Positions 40,751 to 52,092 are shown, numbered from the stretch's first letter. The stretch: 64,000 nucleotides of DNA from Devosia sp. 66-22 (GCA_001899065.1 MKUZ01000009.1:1-64000); one strand, 5' to 3'. The notes: a model not told the origin generated them from the letters alone. Program-made: numbers and translations.

Positions 40751-40784
40751 AGGGGCTCCGCATTAGCGGGGCCCCTTCGCTTTT
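40751..40784 (+). terminator. Terminator after barrel gene 2
   Basis: An 11-bp stem (40751-40761 with 40766-40776, one T-G) closes an ATTA loop and is followed by tcgctttt. Confidence 0.85.
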
Positions 40785-40906
40785 CAGCGGCCGGTAACGA
40801 GTCGTTAGGCCTATGGAACAATTAAAGTTTTCGGCTAATTGCAGGCAATTTCGCGCGCAGGCAAAATCCGGGAAGTCTCATGCAAAGACCTCCAAGGACG
40901 ACTCCA

Positions 40907-41428
40907 ATGAAACTCGCGCACACTCTGCTGGCCGGCGCCGCCCTGGCGGTCCTGACGGCATCTGCTGCTTCGGCGGCTGACCTGCTCACGCCGGTCGATC
41001 CCATCTACGAAAGCCCGCTGTTCGATTTCGAGGGCCTCTACATCGGCGCCACCGGCGGCGGTGCCTTCACCGGCACGGGCTACGGTACGCTCGGCGTCGT
41101 GGTCGGCGCCAATTTCGCCGTCACCGACGGCATCATCGCCGGCGTCGAATTCCAGGGCGACACCTACTGGAACGGCGGCGGCTACGCCGCCTATGACGCC
41201 CTCGCGCTCGGCCGCATCGGCGGCTTCGTCTCCGAAAACGCGATGCTCTATGGCGATCTGGGTGCCGGTGTTCTCAACGGCACGCCGGTCTATGCCTTCG
41301 GTGGCGGTGTGGAGCTGGCCATGACGGAGCAGCTCAGCGTGCGCGGCGATCTCCAGGGCCTTGGCGCTTTTGGCGCCACGCCGTCCGTGGCCAAGGCCAC
41401 TGTCGGCCTGCTCTGGCACCTCAACTAA
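40907..41428 (+). CDS. Small outer-membrane beta-barrel protein 3 of a tandem array
   Basis: The protein has 173 residues. Signal peptide MKLAHTLLAGAALAVLTASA (cleavage after SAA/ASA) precedes FDFEGLYIGATGGGAFTGTG. Strand segments VVVGANFAVTDGIIAGVEFQ and VYAFGGGVELAMTEQLSVRG align with the other three genes. It ends TVGLLWHLN, so the terminal aromatic residue usual for BAM substrates is missing here. The ATG at 40907 is preferred over an in-frame upstream start because it begins the signal peptide. Confidence 0.8.
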   Translation: MKLAHTLLAGAALAVLTASAASAADLLTPVDPIYESPLFDFEGLYIGATGGGAFTGTGYGTLGVVVGANFAVTDGIIAGVEFQGDTYWNGGGYAAYDALALGRIGGFVSENAMLYGDLGAGVLNGTPVYAFGGGVELAMTEQLSVRGDLQGLGAFGATPSVAKATVGLLWHLN

Positions 41429-41568
41429 GCCGAGCAACGCCGGTACTGTTGCGACACAGCAACGGGCCGGGCCCGACTTGCCTGAACCTGGGCAGGATTG
41501 TGCCATTCCGGTGGCGCGTCCTGCCTTTTTCGTCGTAGTTAGGGGCAACGACACATCAGGGGTTTGGA

Positions 41569-42069
41569 ATGATCAAGACACTTTTCGCCGCCGGCGCGCT
41601 TTCGATTCTGATGGTTGGCGGTGCGGCCGCGGCTGATCTCATCATCGAGCCCCCCGCGGTCGACGACCCGGTCGTCTCCAACTGGGATGGCCTCTATGCC
41701 GGTCTGACCGGTGCCCTGTGGCTCGAAGGCGGCGTGGTCTTCCCGGCCCTGGGCGTCGAGCTCGGCGGCAACTTCGTTTCGGGCGACCTGCTGCTCGGCG
41801 CGGAAATCGATCTGGCCTATTACCTCACCAGCGGCAACTTCGACGTTGGCGTGACCGGTCGCGCCGGTGCGGTCCTCGATTCGGCGGTCATCTACGGCAG
41901 CCTTGGTATCGCGACGCTCTCGAATGGCAGCGCCTATGTGCCGGTCGGCGCGGGCGTGGAATTCATGGTCACCGATTCGATGTCGATCGACCTGCAGGGC
42001 GAGTACCTGATCGGCCTGAACGGCTTCAACGCCGTGCGCGCGAGCACCTCGCTTAACTTCCACTTCTAA
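41569..42069 (+). CDS. Small outer-membrane beta-barrel protein 4 of a tandem array
   Basis: The protein has 166 residues. Signal peptide MIKTLFAAGALSILMVGGAA is followed by NWDGLYAGLTGALWLEGGVV. Strands include GVELGGNFVSGDLLLGAEID and VPVGAGVEFMVTDSMSIDLQ, and the end is STSLNFHF. It is closest in plan to barrel 2. It is followed by a strong terminator that separates the array from the nuo operon. Confidence 0.82.
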   Translation: MIKTLFAAGALSILMVGGAAAADLIIEPPAVDDPVVSNWDGLYAGLTGALWLEGGVVFPALGVELGGNFVSGDLLLGAEIDLAYYLTSGNFDVGVTGRAGAVLDSAVIYGSLGIATLSNGSAYVPVGAGVEFMVTDSMSIDLQGEYLIGLNGFNAVRASTSLNFHF

Positions 42070-42091
42070 GCCCTACGACATAGTTCTCTGA

Positions 42092-42117
42092 GGGCCCCGC
42101 GAGGGGCCCTTCTTGTT
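42092..42117 (+). terminator. Terminator after the barrel-gene array
   Basis: GGGCCCC (42092-42098) pairs with GGGGCCC (42103-42109) around GCGA and is followed by ttcttgtt. The 190 bases from here to nuoA must carry the nuo promoter; I see no clear consensus. Confidence 0.88.
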
Positions 42118-42309
42118 GCGGTGCAGGTTGGACACAGGCGTGTCGCCACCCTTACCTGAATATGCGGGTCAGGTTTTGTTTTCCTTGAATCGCCCCGGGG
42201 CGTGGGCTAATCCCGGTGCATCAAATTGCGCCGTCCGGAAGGCCCTTCATTGCCCTCCGGCCCACGCATTTAGGCCGGGTTACTCGCCGGCCCTAACATA
42301 GGCCGCAGA

Positions 42310-42675
42310 ATGAACGATCTGCTCAGCAACTACCTGCCGATTGTGGTTTTCATCGGCATTGCCGGCGTTATCGGTCTGGCGCTCCTCCTCGCTCCGTTCA
42401 TCGTCGCCGTGAAGAAGCCGGACCCCGAAAAGGTCTCCGCCTATGAGTGCGGATTCGACGCCTTCGACGACGCGCGCATGAAGTTCGACGCGCGATTCTA
42501 CCTCGTGGCGATTCTGTTCATCATCTTCGACCTCGAAGTGGCATTCCTCTTCCCCTGGGCCGTCGCGTTCCAGGATGTGGGCTGGTTCGGCTTCTGGTCG
42601 ATGATGATCTTCCTCGGCGTGCTGACCGTCGGGTTCATCTATGAGTGGCGGAAAGGTGCGCTCGAATGGGATTGA
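42310..42675 (+). CDS. nuoA: NADH-quinone oxidoreductase subunit A
   Basis: The 121-residue membrane subunit of complex I has three helices ([59 protein letters not shown]). The conserved loop is [20 protein letters not shown]. It is the first gene of a full nuo operon and overlaps nuoB by 10 bases. Confidence 0.97.
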   Translation: MNDLLSNYLPIVVFIGIAGVIGLALLLAPFIVAVKKPDPEKVSAYECGFDAFDDARMKFDARFYLVAILFIIFDLEVAFLFPWAVAFQDVGWFGFWSMMIFLGVLTVGFIYEWRKGALEWD

Positions 42676-43238
42676 CCGAGACGCTCATCGCGCCGCAGCC
42701 CAAGGGCATCCTGGACCCGCGTACCGGCAAGCCCATCGGTGCCGACGATCCGTACTTCGTGGAGATCAACAATGAGCTCGCCGACAAGGGCTTCCTCGTC
42801 ACTGCTACCGACGAGCTGATCAACTGGGCTCGCACGGGCTCGTTGATGTGGATGACCTTCGGCCTCGCCTGCTGCGCGGTCGAGATGATCCAGATGTCGA
42901 TGCCGCGCTACGACGTCGAGCGCTTCGGTCTCGCGCCGCGCGCGTCGCCGCGCCAGTCCGACGTGATGATCGTCGCCGGCACGCTAACCAACAAGATGGC
43001 CCCGGCCCTGCGCAAGGTCTACGACCAGATGCCCGGGCCGCGTTATGTCGTCTCGATGGGGTCGTGCGCCAATGGCGGCGGCTACTACCACTATTCCTAC
43101 TCGGTCGTGCGCGGCTGCGACCGTGTGGTTCCCGTAGACATTTACGTGCCCGGCTGTCCTCCGACGGCCGAGGCGCTGCTCTACGGTCTGCTTCTCCTGC
43201 AGAAGAAGATTCGCCGCACCGGCACGATCGAACGGTAG
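42666..43238 (+). CDS. nuoB: NADH-quinone oxidoreductase subunit B
   Basis: The protein has 190 residues and holds the N2 4Fe-4S cluster next to the quinone site. Cluster cysteines lie in [29 protein letters not shown] and [14 protein letters not shown]. The ATG lies within the last codons of nuoA; an upstream in-frame GTG-type start is less likely. Confidence 0.97.
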   Translation: MGLTETLIAPQPKGILDPRTGKPIGADDPYFVEINNELADKGFLVTATDELINWARTGSLMWMTFGLACCAVEMIQMSMPRYDVERFGLAPRASPRQSDVMIVAGTLTNKMAPALRKVYDQMPGPRYVVSMGSCANGGGYYHYSYSVVRGCDRVVPVDIYVPGCPPTAEALLYGLLLLQKKIRRTGTIER

Positions 43239-43247
43239 GGCAGGGAT

Positions 43248-43865
43248 ATGGGGGACGTAACCAGCCTTACGCCGCTTCAGGCACTTGAGCAGCGCGCCAG
43301 GGCGCTGCTAGGCGACCGGATCGAGGAATCGGCGATCGCCCATGGCGAGTTGACGCTGACCGTGCACCGCGAGACGATCGTGGATTCGGTGCGGATGCTG
43401 CACGACGATCCGGAGCTGCGCTTCGTGTCGTTCATTGATGTGTGCGGTGTCGACTATCCCGAGCGCGAAGAGCGTTTCGAGGTCGTCTACCACCTGCTGA
43501 GCCCCTACAAGAACCAGCGCATCCGCCTCAAGGTCCATACTGACGACGAGGTCCCTGTGCCTTCGATCACCCCAGTATTCCCCGGCGCCGACTGGTTCGA
43601 GCGCGAGGCCTACGACTTCTACGGCATCCTGTTCTCCGGGCATCCGGACCTGCGCCGCATTCTCACCGATTACGGCTTCGACGGGCATCCGCTGCGCAAG
43701 GATTTCCCGACCACCGGCTATGTGGAGGTTCGCTACGACGAGGAGCGCAAGCGCGTCGTCTACGAGCCGGTCAAGCTGGCGCAGGAGTTCCGGCAGTTCG
43801 ACTATTTGTCACCCTGGGAGGGCACCGATTACGTGCTCCCCGGCGACGAGAAGAAGAGTCAGTGA
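43248..43865 (+). CDS. nuoC: NADH-quinone oxidoreductase subunit C
   Basis: The protein has 205 residues and is a peripheral-arm subunit of complex I. The 30-kDa signature is [20 protein letters not shown] and the hallmark is [20 protein letters not shown]. nuoC and nuoD are separate genes here, unlike the fused nuoCD of E. coli. The stop overlaps the nuoD ATG. Confidence 0.97.
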   Translation: MGDVTSLTPLQALEQRARALLGDRIEESAIAHGELTLTVHRETIVDSVRMLHDDPELRFVSFIDVCGVDYPEREERFEVVYHLLSPYKNQRIRLKVHTDDEVPVPSITPVFPGADWFEREAYDFYGILFSGHPDLRRILTDYGFDGHPLRKDFPTTGYVEVRYDEERKRVVYEPVKLAQEFRQFDYLSPWEGTDYVLPGDEKKSQ

Positions 43866-45055
43866 TGGCTGAGGCAGACGTCAGAAACTTCACCATCAAC
43901 TTCGGACCACAGCATCCGGCGGCGCACGGTGTGCTCCGTCTGGTGCTCGAGCTCGACGGCGAAGTCGTCGAGCGCGTCGATCCGCATATCGGACTGCTGC
44001 ACCGCGGCACCGAGAAGCTGATCGAGACCAAGACCTATCTGCAGGCCGTGCCGTATTTCGACCGCCTCGACTACGTCGCGCCGATGAACCAGGAGCACGC
44101 CTTCTGCCTTGCGGTCGAACGGCTGCTGGGCATCGAGGTGCCGTTCCGAGGGCAGTTGATCCGCGTGCTCTATGCCGAGATCGGACGGTTGCTTTCGCAC
44201 ATCCTCAACACCACTACGCAGGCCATGGACGTCGGCGCGCTGACGCCGCCGCTCTGGGGGTTCGACGAGCGCGAGAAGCTGATGATCTTCTACGAGCGCG
44301 CGTCGGGCAGCCGCATGCATGCGGCCTATTTCCGTCCGGGCGGGGTGCACCAGGACCTGCCGCCGGAGCTGATCGAGGACATCGGCGCGTTCTGCGATCC
44401 CTTCCTCAAGGTCTGCGACGACCTCGAGGGGCTGCTCACGGGCAACCGCATTTTCATGCAGCGCAACGCTGACATCGGCGTGGTGTCGCTCGAGGATGCG
44501 TGGAAGTGGGGATTTTCCGGTGTGATGATCCGCGGGTCGGGCGCTGCCTGGGATTTACGCAAGTCGCAGCCTTATGAGTGCTACGACCGGCTAGATTTCG
44601 ATATTCCGGTTGGCAAGAATGGCGATTGCTACGACCGTTACCTCGTCCGCATGGACGAGATGCGCCAGTCGATCCGCATCATGAAGCAGTGCGTGGCGCT
44701 GCTGCAGTCGGCCGAAGGGCAGGGACCGGTGTCGTCGTCCGACGGCAAGGTCGTTCCACCCAAGCGCGCCGAGATGAAGCAGTCGATGGAAGCGCTCATC
44801 CATCACTTCAAGCTCTACACCGAGGGCTACAAGGTCCCGGCCGGCGAGGTCTATGCCGCCGTCGAAGCCCCGAAGGGTGAGTTCGGCGTCTACCTCGTCG
44901 CCGACGGCACCAACAAGCCGTATCGCTGCAAGATTCGTGCGCCGGGCTTTGCGCATCTGAGCGCCATGGACTTCATGACCCGCGGCCATATGCTCGCCGA
45001 CGTCTCCGCCGTCCTGGGCTCCCTCGATATCGTGTTCGGCGAGGTTGACCGCTGA
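43865..45055 (+). CDS. nuoD: NADH-quinone oxidoreductase subunit D
   Basis: The 396-residue (49-kDa) subunit lines the quinone-binding cavity. [20 protein letters not shown] and [20 protein letters not shown] are signatures, and the C-terminus is DIVFGEVDR. The ATG at 43865 is taken because it overlaps the nuoC stop; the GTG one codon earlier is also possible. The stop overlaps the nuoE ATG. Confidence 0.97.
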   Translation: MAEADVRNFTINFGPQHPAAHGVLRLVLELDGEVVERVDPHIGLLHRGTEKLIETKTYLQAVPYFDRLDYVAPMNQEHAFCLAVERLLGIEVPFRGQLIRVLYAEIGRLLSHILNTTTQAMDVGALTPPLWGFDEREKLMIFYERASGSRMHAAYFRPGGVHQDLPPELIEDIGAFCDPFLKVCDDLEGLLTGNRIFMQRNADIGVVSLEDAWKWGFSGVMIRGSGAAWDLRKSQPYECYDRLDFDIPVGKNGDCYDRYLVRMDEMRQSIRIMKQCVALLQSAEGQGPVSSSDGKVVPPKRAEMKQSMEALIHHFKLYTEGYKVPAGEVYAAVEAPKGEFGVYLVADGTNKPYRCKIRAPGFAHLSAMDFMTRGHMLADVSAVLGSLDIVFGEVDR

Positions 45056-46266
45056 TGTCTGTTCGCCGTCTCGCCGATGATGCCATCCAGCCGGCCGCCT
45101 TCGCGTTCTCGTCCGAGAACCAGGCCTGGGCCAACAAGGTCATCGCCCGCTATCCCGCCGGTCGCCAGCAGTCGGCGGTAATCCCGATCCTGTGGCGCGC
45201 GCAGGAACAGGAAGGCTGGGTCACCCGCGCGGCGATCGAAGCCGTCGCGAAGATGCTGGGCATGGCCTACATCCGCGTCCTCGAAGTCGCGACCTTCTAC
45301 ACCCAGTTCCTGCTCAAGCCCGTCGGCGGCCAGGCCCACATCATTGTGTGTGGCACAACGCCATGCATGCTGCGCGGTGCCGGCGATCTGATCGAAGTGT
45401 GCAAGCACAAGATTGCCCACGATCCGCTCGAAGTTTCCGCCGACGGCACGTTGAGCTGGGAAGAAGCCGAATGCATGGGCGCATGCGTCAATGCACCGAT
45501 GATCGGTATCGCCAACGACACTTACGAAGACCTCACGGTCGAGCGCTTCGAGGAGATCATCGAGGCGTTCCGTTCGGGCAATGGCAAGTCGATCCCCGTC
45601 GGTACGCAGGCCGCCCGCCGTACCTCGGCGGCCGAAGGTGGTCAGACGACGCTGCTCGAGGCGCCGACTGCAGAGCGCACCTACAAGGCATTCCCTCCGC
45701 CTCCGCCGCCAGCCCCCGCGGCGGCGCCTGCCGCTCCAACTCCTGCCGCGCCGCCGGCGCCCACGCCGACCGCAAAGGGCAAGGGCAGCGAGGTGGTCGA
45801 GGAGAACGCCCCCGCCGTAAAGGGCACGCCCGCGGACGCGAAGGTCTCGGAAGGCAAGGCTGAAGCCGAGCGCGCCAAGGCCGATGCGGCCGCAAAGGCA
45901 AATGGCGAGCCCAACCGCGCGATGCGCGAGGATGCCACCGGTGCTGAATCCCCTGCCGGCAAGGTCGACGGCGGCAAGTCCACCAAGAAGGCGCCGCGCC
46001 GGCTGTTCGACGCGCCGGTCGGTCCTGCCGATGACCTCAAGCTTATCGCCGGCGTTGGTCCGGTGCTCGAGCAGACCCTCAATGCCATCGGTATCACGAC
46101 GTACCGTCAGGTCGCCGCGCTGACGCCTGAGCAGATCGATGCGGTCGAGGCGGAAGCCGGCTTCAAGGGCCGCATTGCCCGCAACAACTGGCTGCAGCAG
46201 GCCGAAGTGCTGGCGCGCGGCGGGGTCGAGGAATACCGCAAGGTGTTCGGAAAGGATCCGAAATGA
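45055..46266 (+). CDS. nuoE: NADH-quinone oxidoreductase subunit E with long C-terminal extension
   Basis: The protein has 403 residues. The first 200 or so are the normal 24-kDa subunit with its 2Fe-2S cysteines (VCGTTPCMLRGAGDLIEVC, EAECMGACVNAPM). The rest is extra: a Pro/Ala- then Lys/Glu/Ala-rich linker, followed by a helix-hairpin-helix-like end (DDLKLIAGVGPVLEQTLNAI, GRIARNNWLQQAEVL). Such extended NuoE forms occur in Hyphomicrobiales; the tail's role is unknown. It overlaps the next gene by ATGA. Confidence 0.95.
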   Translation: MSVRRLADDAIQPAAFAFSSENQAWANKVIARYPAGRQQSAVIPILWRAQEQEGWVTRAAIEAVAKMLGMAYIRVLEVATFYTQFLLKPVGGQAHIIVCGTTPCMLRGAGDLIEVCKHKIAHDPLEVSADGTLSWEEAECMGACVNAPMIGIANDTYEDLTVERFEEIIEAFRSGNGKSIPVGTQAARRTSAAEGGQTTLLEAPTAERTYKAFPPPPPPAPAAAPAAPTPAAPPAPTPTAKGKGSEVVEENAPAVKGTPADAKVSEGKAEAERAKADAAAKANGEPNRAMREDATGAESPAGKVDGGKSTKKAPRRLFDAPVGPADDLKLIAGVGPVLEQTLNAIGITTYRQVAALTPEQIDAVEAEAGFKGRIARNNWLQQAEVLARGGVEEYRKVFGKDPK

Positions 46267-46463
46267 CCACCGAACGCCGTCGCATGACCGGCCGGGAGAT
46301 CGTTATCGGGCTCGTCGTCCTGATCCCGGTCTTCGTCATTGCCTATCTCGGCGCCGGCGCACTGAACCTGCCCATCCCGCAATGGGGTATCAGCGCTATC
46401 GCCGCACTGGTGGGCATCCTCATCTGGTTTGCGATCATCGGCCGGCTCGGCGGAAAGAAATAG
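46263..46463 (+). CDS. Small two-helix membrane protein inserted between nuoE and nuoF
   Basis: The protein has 66 residues: a basic start ([13 protein letters not shown]), two helices ([20 protein letters not shown] and [20 protein letters not shown]) and a basic end. It overlaps nuoE by ATGA and ends one base before nuoF, so it is cotranscribed and probably coupled. It is not a standard complex I subunit. An assembly or supernumerary role is an inference from position only. Confidence 0.8.
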   Translation: MTTERRRMTGREIVIGLVVLIPVFVIAYLGAGALNLPIPQWGISAIAALVGILIWFAIIGRLGGKK

Positions 46464-46464
46464 A

Positions 46465-47772
46465 ATGCTCGCTGACAAAGACCGCATCTTCACCAATCTC
46501 TACGGCCAGCACGACTGGAAGCTCGCCGGTGCGCGCGCCCGCGGCGGTTGGCAGGACACCGCGACGTTTATCGAGCGCGGCCGTGACTGGATCACCAATG
46601 AGGTCAAGGGATCGGGTCTGCGCGGCCGCGGCGGCGCCGGCTTCCCGACGGCGCTCAAATGGACGTTCATGCCCAAGGTGTCGGACGGCCGTCCGCACTA
46701 CCTCGTCGTCAATGCCGACGAGTCCGAGCCCGGCACGTGCAAGGACCGAGAAATTCTCCGCCACGACCCGCACCATCTTGTCGAGGGTTGCCTGCTCGCC
46801 GGCCGCGCCATGGATGCGCACACCGCCATCATCTATGTGCGCGGCGAGTTCATCCGTGAGCGGCACCACCTCGAGCACGCCGTGCAGGAGGCCTACGACG
46901 CCCGGCTGATCGGCAAGGACAACATCCATGGCTGGGACTTCGACATCATCGTCCACCATGGCGCCGGCGCCTACATCTGCGGCGAAGAAACCGCGCTGCT
47001 CGAGAGCCTCGAAGGCAAGAAGGGGCAGCCGCGCCTGAAGCCGCCGTTCCCGGCAGCGATGGGTGTTTATGGCTGCCCGACCACCGTCAACAACGTGGAA
47101 TCGATCGCCGTCGTCCCGGAAATCCTGCGCCGCGGCGGCGCCTGGTTCGCGGGCATCGGCCGTGCCAACAATACCGGCACCAAGCTGATGTGCGTGTCCG
47201 GCCATGTGAACAAGCCGGCGACCTTCGAAGAAGCTATGGGCATCACCTTCGAGGAGATGATCGAGAAGCACTGCGGCGGCATCCGCGGCGGCTGGGACAA
47301 TCTGCTCGCCGTGATCCCCGGTGGCGCCTCGGTTCCGTGCGTGCCCGGCGAGAAGATCCGCAATGCGGTGATGGATTTCGATGGCCTAAAGGAAGTCGGC
47401 TCGTCGCTTGGCACTGCGGCCGTCATTGTCATGGACAAGTCCACCGACATCATCCGCGCCATCTGGCGCCTCTCGGCCTTCTACAAGCACGAGAGCTGCG
47501 GCCAGTGCACGCCGTGCCGCGAAGGCACCGGCTGGATGATGCGCGTCATGGAGCGCATGGTCGAGGGGCGCGCCCAGAAGCGCGAGATCGACATGCTGTT
47601 CGAGGTCACCAAGCAGGTCGAAGGCCACACCATCTGCGCCCTCGGCGACGCCGCTGCGTGGCCGATCCAGGGCCTTATCCGGAACTTCCGCCACGTGATG
47701 GAAGAGCGGATCGACAGCTACACCTATCGTTCCGACAATGACGACGCCGTGCCGTCGATTGCGGCGGAGTAA
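46465..47772 (+). CDS. nuoF: NADH-quinone oxidoreductase subunit F
   Basis: The protein has 435 residues and carries FMN, the NADH site and cluster N3. The NADH/FMN motifs are [16 protein letters not shown] and [20 protein letters not shown]. The 4Fe-4S ligands are in [16 protein letters not shown] with a distal Cys in [28 protein letters not shown] is the natural start; a longer frame upstream lies in the preceding gene. Confidence 0.97.
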   Translation: MLADKDRIFTNLYGQHDWKLAGARARGGWQDTATFIERGRDWITNEVKGSGLRGRGGAGFPTALKWTFMPKVSDGRPHYLVVNADESEPGTCKDREILRHDPHHLVEGCLLAGRAMDAHTAIIYVRGEFIRERHHLEHAVQEAYDARLIGKDNIHGWDFDIIVHHGAGAYICGEETALLESLEGKKGQPRLKPPFPAAMGVYGCPTTVNNVESIAVVPEILRRGGAWFAGIGRANNTGTKLMCVSGHVNKPATFEEAMGITFEEMIEKHCGGIRGGWDNLLAVIPGGASVPCVPGEKIRNAVMDFDGLKEVGSSLGTAAVIVMDKSTDIIRAIWRLSAFYKHESCGQCTPCREGTGWMMRVMERMVEGRAQKREIDMLFEVTKQVEGHTICALGDAAAWPIQGLIRNFRHVMEERIDSYTYRSDNDDAVPSIAAE

Positions 47773-47778
47773 GCGGAC

Positions 47779-49887
47779 ATGGCCAATATCAAAGTCGACG
47801 GCAAGCTGGTCGAGGTTCCCGACTACTTCACGCTGATGCAGGCGGCGGAAGCGGCGGGCGCCGAGATTCCGCGCTTCTGCTACCACGAGCGCCTGTCGGT
47901 CGCCGGCAACTGCCGGATGTGCCTCGTCGAAGTGAAGGGCGGGCCGCCCAAGCCGCAGGCCTCCTGCGCCATGTCGGTCAAGGACCTCCGTCCCGGCCCG
48001 AACGGCGAGCCACCCGAAATGTTCACCAACACGCCGATGGTCAAGAAGGCCCGCGAAGGCGTGATGGAATTCCTGCTCATCAACCATCCGCTCGACTGCC
48101 CGATCTGCGACCAGGGCGGCGAGTGCGATTTGCAGGACCAGGCGATGGCCTACGGCGTCGACACGTCACGCTATGCCGAGAACAAGCGGGCGGTCGAGGA
48201 CAAATATCTCGGGCCGATCGTCAAGACGTCGATGAACCGCTGCATCCATTGCACGCGCTGCGTTCGTTTCACCACGGAAGTCGCGGGCGTCGCGCAGATG
48301 GGCCTGATCGGCCGCGGCGAGGATGCCGAGATCACCACCTATCTCGAGCAGGCGCTGACCAGCGAGCTGTCGGGCAATGTCGTCGACCTCTGCCCCGTCG
48401 GCGCGCTGACCAGCAAGCCCTACGCCTTCCAGGCCCGCCCGTGGGAGCTCAATAAGACCGAGTCCATCGACGTCATGGACGCCGTCGGCTCCAACATCCG
48501 CGTCGACAGCCGTGGCCGCGAGGTCATGCGCATTCTGCCGCGCGTTAACGACGCGGTGAACGAGGAGTGGATCTCCGACAAGACCCGTCACGTCTGGGAC
48601 GGCCTCAAGTCGCAACGTCTCGACCGCCCCTATGTGCGCAAGAACGGCAAGCTGCAGGCGGCGAGCTGGGAAGAAGCCTTCGCTGCCGTCGCCAAGGCCA
48701 TCAAGGCCTCCGGCATGGGCAACAAGGTGGGCGCCATCGCAGGCGATCTTGCTGCCGTCGAGGACATGTACGCACTCAAGGCGCTGATGACCGCGCTCGG
48801 CTCGGGCATGACCGACGTCCGCCCGCCGATGTCGGGCATCGATCCGTCGATGCCGCGCTCGGCCTACATCTTCAACCCGACCATTGCCGGGATCGAGGAT
48901 GCCGACGCGATCCTGATCGTGGGCTCCAACCCGCGCAAGGAAGCGCCGGTGCTCAACGCTCGTATCCGCAAGGCCTGGCGCGCCCGCGGCCTGCCCATCG
49001 CGGTCATCGGCGACCACGCCGACCTGACTTACGGCTACGAATATCTGGGCGACGACATCTCCGTCCTCGCCAAGGTCGCCAATGGCGCGGGCTTCGGCGA
49101 AAGGCTCAGGGCCGCCAAGAAGCCGCTGGTTATCGTGGGCGAAGGCGCTGTCTCGCACGGTGCCGCCTGGAACAAGCAGATCGGCCGCGACGTCATCGCG
49201 CTCGCGAGCAAAGCCGCGACGATGGGCGACGTCGCCGAAGGCTGGAATGGTTTTGCGCTGCTGCACAACGCGGCGTCGCGGGTCGGCGGCATCGACATCG
49301 GCTTTGTGCCGCATAATGGCGGCGTGTGCTCGGCCGACCAGATCAAGCTTGCCGGCAAGGACGAACTGTCGGTCCTGTTCCTCCTGGGGGCGGATGAGTA
49401 CGACACCAAGGCGATGGGCAAGGCGTTCGTGGTCTATGTTGGCACGCATGGCGACGCCGGCGCCCACCGCGCCGACGTGATCCTGCCGTCCGCGGCTTAC
49501 ACCGAGAAGTCGGGCACCTATGTCAACACCGAGGGCAGGGTGCAGGTCGCCGAGCGTGCCGTGTTCCCGCCGGGCGAGGCCAAGGAAGACTGGGCGATCT
49601 TCCGCGCGCTCAGCGCCGTGCTTGACATGCCGCTGCCGTTCAACTCGCTGCGCGCCCTGCGGACCGCGATGTACGCCGAGTTTCCGCATCTGGCGCAGAT
49701 CGACCAGATCGTGCCGGCCGGCGTCGACGGCACGCGCGAGCTGGCGGGCCGGGCCATCAAGACCGACAGCGCGAAACTCACTTCGCCGATCGGCGACTTC
49801 TACATGACCAACCCCATCGCCCGCGCCTCGGCCATCATGGCCGAGTGCTCGCAGATGCAGGCTGGCCTCAAGCAGGCGGCGGAGTAA
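47779..49887 (+). CDS. nuoG: NADH-quinone oxidoreductase subunit G
   Basis: The 702-residue (75-kDa) subunit has an N-terminal 2Fe-2S ferredoxin-like domain ([20 protein letters not shown]). Two 4Fe-4S sites follow ([39 protein letters not shown]), then a molybdopterin-oxidoreductase-like domain without cofactor. It passes electrons from NuoF toward NuoI. The stop lies three bases before nuoH. Confidence 0.97.
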   Translation: MANIKVDGKLVEVPDYFTLMQAAEAAGAEIPRFCYHERLSVAGNCRMCLVEVKGGPPKPQASCAMSVKDLRPGPNGEPPEMFTNTPMVKKAREGVMEFLLINHPLDCPICDQGGECDLQDQAMAYGVDTSRYAENKRAVEDKYLGPIVKTSMNRCIHCTRCVRFTTEVAGVAQMGLIGRGEDAEITTYLEQALTSELSGNVVDLCPVGALTSKPYAFQARPWELNKTESIDVMDAVGSNIRVDSRGREVMRILPRVNDAVNEEWISDKTRHVWDGLKSQRLDRPYVRKNGKLQAASWEEAFAAVAKAIKASGMGNKVGAIAGDLAAVEDMYALKALMTALGSGMTDVRPPMSGIDPSMPRSAYIFNPTIAGIEDADAILIVGSNPRKEAPVLNARIRKAWRARGLPIAVIGDHADLTYGYEYLGDDISVLAKVANGAGFGERLRAAKKPLVIVGEGAVSHGAAWNKQIGRDVIALASKAATMGDVAEGWNGFALLHNAASRVGGIDIGFVPHNGGVCSADQIKLAGKDELSVLFLLGADEYDTKAMGKAFVVYVGTHGDAGAHRADVILPSAAYTEKSGTYVNTEGRVQVAERAVFPPGEAKEDWAIFRALSAVLDMPLPFNSLRALRTAMYAEFPHLAQIDQIVPAGVDGTRELAGRAIKTDSAKLTSPIGDFYMTNPIARASAIMAECSQMQAGLKQAAE

Positions 49888-49890
49888 GCA

Positions 49891-50988
49891 ATGGAATTCA
49901 TCGCCGCAGCCCTCAACTACCTGCTTGGCATCCCGATCCTGGGATGGGGCACCGAAGTCGGCTTTGTCTACAAAGCCGTGCTGTTCCTGCTCGCGCTGCT
50001 GATCTTCACCGCCTACATCCTCCTCGCCGACCGCAAGATCTGGGCGGCCGTCCAGGTGCGCCGCGGCCCGAACGTTGTGGGTCCCTTCGGCCTGCTGCAG
50101 TCGTTCGCCGACCTCCTGAAATTCGTCTTCAAGGAGCCGGTGATCCCGGCGAGTTCCGACAAGGTCGTCTTCTTCATCGCGCCACTGGTGACGTCGGTGC
50201 TCGCGCTCTCGGCCTGGGTCGTGATCCCGATCAACCCGGGCTGGGCTCTCGCCAACATCAATGTGGGCATCCTCTACATCTTTGCCATCAGCTCGCTGGG
50301 CGTCTACGGCATCATCATGGCCGGATGGGCGTCCAACTCGAAATACGCCTTTCTCGGCGCGCTGCGCTCTGCCGCGCAGATGGTGAGCTATGAAGTCTCG
50401 ATCGGCTTCGTCATCATCACCGTGCTGCTCTGTGTGGGCTCCCTGAACCTCACCGACATCGTCAATGCGCAGTACGAAATGGGCCTTGCCCATGTGCTGG
50501 GCGTGCCGTGGCTGACCTTCCTCAACTGGTTCTGGCTGCCGCTCTTTCCGATGTTCGTCATCTTCTTCATCTCGGCCCTCGCCGAGACGAACCGGCCGCC
50601 CTTCGACCTCCCCGAAGCCGAGTCCGAGCTGGTGGCCGGCTTCATGGTCGAATACTCGTCGACGCCCTATTTGCTGTTCATGCTGGGCGAGTACATCTCG
50701 ATCCAGCTCATGTGCGCGATGACTGTCATCCTGTTCATGGGCGGTTGGGCCGCACCGGTCGACCTGCCACCGTTCACCTGGATCCCAGGCGTCATCTGGT
50801 TCATCCTCAAGCTCTGCCTGGTGTTCTTCATGTTCGCCATGGTGAAGGCATTCGTGCCGCGCTACCGCTATGACCAGCTCATGCGGATCGGCTGGAAGAC
50901 CTTCCTTCCTATCTCGCTGATCATGGTGGTCGTCGTTGCGGGCATCCTCCAGTACACGGGCTGGGGTTGGCACGGGGGGACCATGTGA
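49891..50988 (+). CDS. nuoH: NADH-quinone oxidoreductase subunit H
   Basis: The 365-residue membrane subunit has eight or more helices and forms the floor of the quinone chamber. Signatures are [20 protein letters not shown] and [20 protein letters not shown]. It overlaps the nuoI ATG by one base (TGATG). Confidence 0.97.
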   Translation: MEFIAAALNYLLGIPILGWGTEVGFVYKAVLFLLALLIFTAYILLADRKIWAAVQVRRGPNVVGPFGLLQSFADLLKFVFKEPVIPASSDKVVFFIAPLVTSVLALSAWVVIPINPGWALANINVGILYIFAISSLGVYGIIMAGWASNSKYAFLGALRSAAQMVSYEVSIGFVIITVLLCVGSLNLTDIVNAQYEMGLAHVLGVPWLTFLNWFWLPLFPMFVIFFISALAETNRPPFDLPEAESELVAGFMVEYSSTPYLLFMLGEYISIQLMCAMTVILFMGGWAAPVDLPPFTWIPGVIWFILKLCLVFFMFAMVKAFVPRYRYDQLMRIGWKTFLPISLIMVVVVAGILQYTGWGWHGGTM

Positions 50989-51476
50989 TGCGGATCGGTC
51001 ACGTTCTCAACGGTCTCCTGCTGCGCGAGTTCGTCGGCGCCTTCTGGCTGTCGATGCGCTATTTCTTCGCGCCCAAGAAGACCATCAACTATCCGTTCGA
51101 GAAGATGCCGTATTCGCCGCGCTTCCGCGGTGAGCACGCGCTGCGTCGCTACCCGAACGGCGAAGAACGCTGCATCGCCTGCAAGCTGTGCGAAGCGATC
51201 TGCCCCGCGCAGGCCATTACCATCGAAGCGGGCCCGCGCCAGAACGACGGCACGCGCCGCACCGTGCGGTACGACATCGATATGGTGAAATGCATCTATT
51301 GCGGCATGTGCCAGGAGGCCTGCCCGGTCGATGCGATCGTCGAGGGACCGAACTTCGAGTTCGCGACCGAGACGCGTGAAGAGCTCTATTTCAGCAAGGA
51401 ACGTCTCCTTGCCAATGGTGACCGGTGGGAGCGCGAAATCGCTCGCTCCATGGCGCAAGATGCCCCTTACAGGTGA
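50988..51476 (+). CDS. nuoI: NADH-quinone oxidoreductase subunit I
   Basis: The 162-residue ferredoxin-like subunit has two 4Fe-4S clusters: [17 protein letters not shown] and [17 protein letters not shown]. It carries electrons to N2 in NuoB. The start overlaps nuoH. Confidence 0.97.
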   Translation: MRIGHVLNGLLLREFVGAFWLSMRYFFAPKKTINYPFEKMPYSPRFRGEHALRRYPNGEERCIACKLCEAICPAQAITIEAGPRQNDGTRRTVRYDIDMVKCIYCGMCQEACPVDAIVEGPNFEFATETREELYFSKERLLANGDRWEREIARSMAQDAPYR

Positions 51477-51482
51477 GATGAC

Positions 51483-52091
51483 ATGACCCTTGCTCTGTTC
51501 TTCTTCTACCTGTTCTCGATCGTCGTTGTGGCGTCGGCCTTCATGGTCATTGCCTCGCGCAATCCCGTGCACTCGGTGCTCTTCCTGATCCTGACCTTCG
51601 TGAATGCTGCGGGGCTGTTCATGCTGGCCGGCGCCGAGTTCCTCGCGCTGATTTTGATCGTGGTCTATGTCGGCGCGGTCGCGGTGCTGTTCCTGTTCGT
51701 GACGATGATGCTCGACGTCGATTTCGCGTCGCTCAGGACGGGCATGCTGCAATACGCGCCGATCGGCGTGGTCATCGGCGGGATACTGTTCCTCGAGCTG
51801 CTGCTCGTGGGCGGCAGCTACCTGATGGCGCCAACGATCAGCGGTGCGCCGGTAGTGCCCATCGACCAGACCATCGACAACACCCGTGCTCTCGGCCAGG
51901 TGATCTACACGCGCTACGTGTTCCTGTTCCAGGGCGCCGGTGCGGTGCTGCTCGTCGCCATGGTGGGCGCCATCGTGCTGACGCTCCAGCACAAGCCCAA
52001 CGTCAAGCGGCAGGATGCGCTCAAGCAGTCGACGCGCACCCGCACCGAGGCGACCGAACTGGTCAAAGTCAAAACGGGGCAGGGGCTCTAG
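51483..52091 (+). CDS. nuoJ: NADH-quinone oxidoreductase subunit J
   Basis: The 202-residue membrane subunit has five helices, including the NuoJ signature [20 protein letters not shown] with its conserved pi-bulge region in helix 3. It has a basic C-terminal tail. Adjacent to nuoK. Confidence 0.96.
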   Translation: MTLALFFFYLFSIVVVASAFMVIASRNPVHSVLFLILTFVNAAGLFMLAGAEFLALILIVVYVGAVAVLFLFVTMMLDVDFASLRTGMLQYAPIGVVIGGILFLELLLVGGSYLMAPTISGAPVVPIDQTIDNTRALGQVIYTRYVFLFQGAGAVLLVAMVGAIVLTLQHKPNVKRQDALKQSTRTRTEATELVKVKTGQGL

Positions 52092-52092
52092 C

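Noticed and set aside
48166-50973. Very long minus-strand frame opposite nuoG and nuoH (over 900 codons)
   Set aside because: It is a shadow of high-GC coding sequence: low-complexity His/Asp/Arg/Glu-rich translation, no family resemblance, and clear complex I genes on the other strand.
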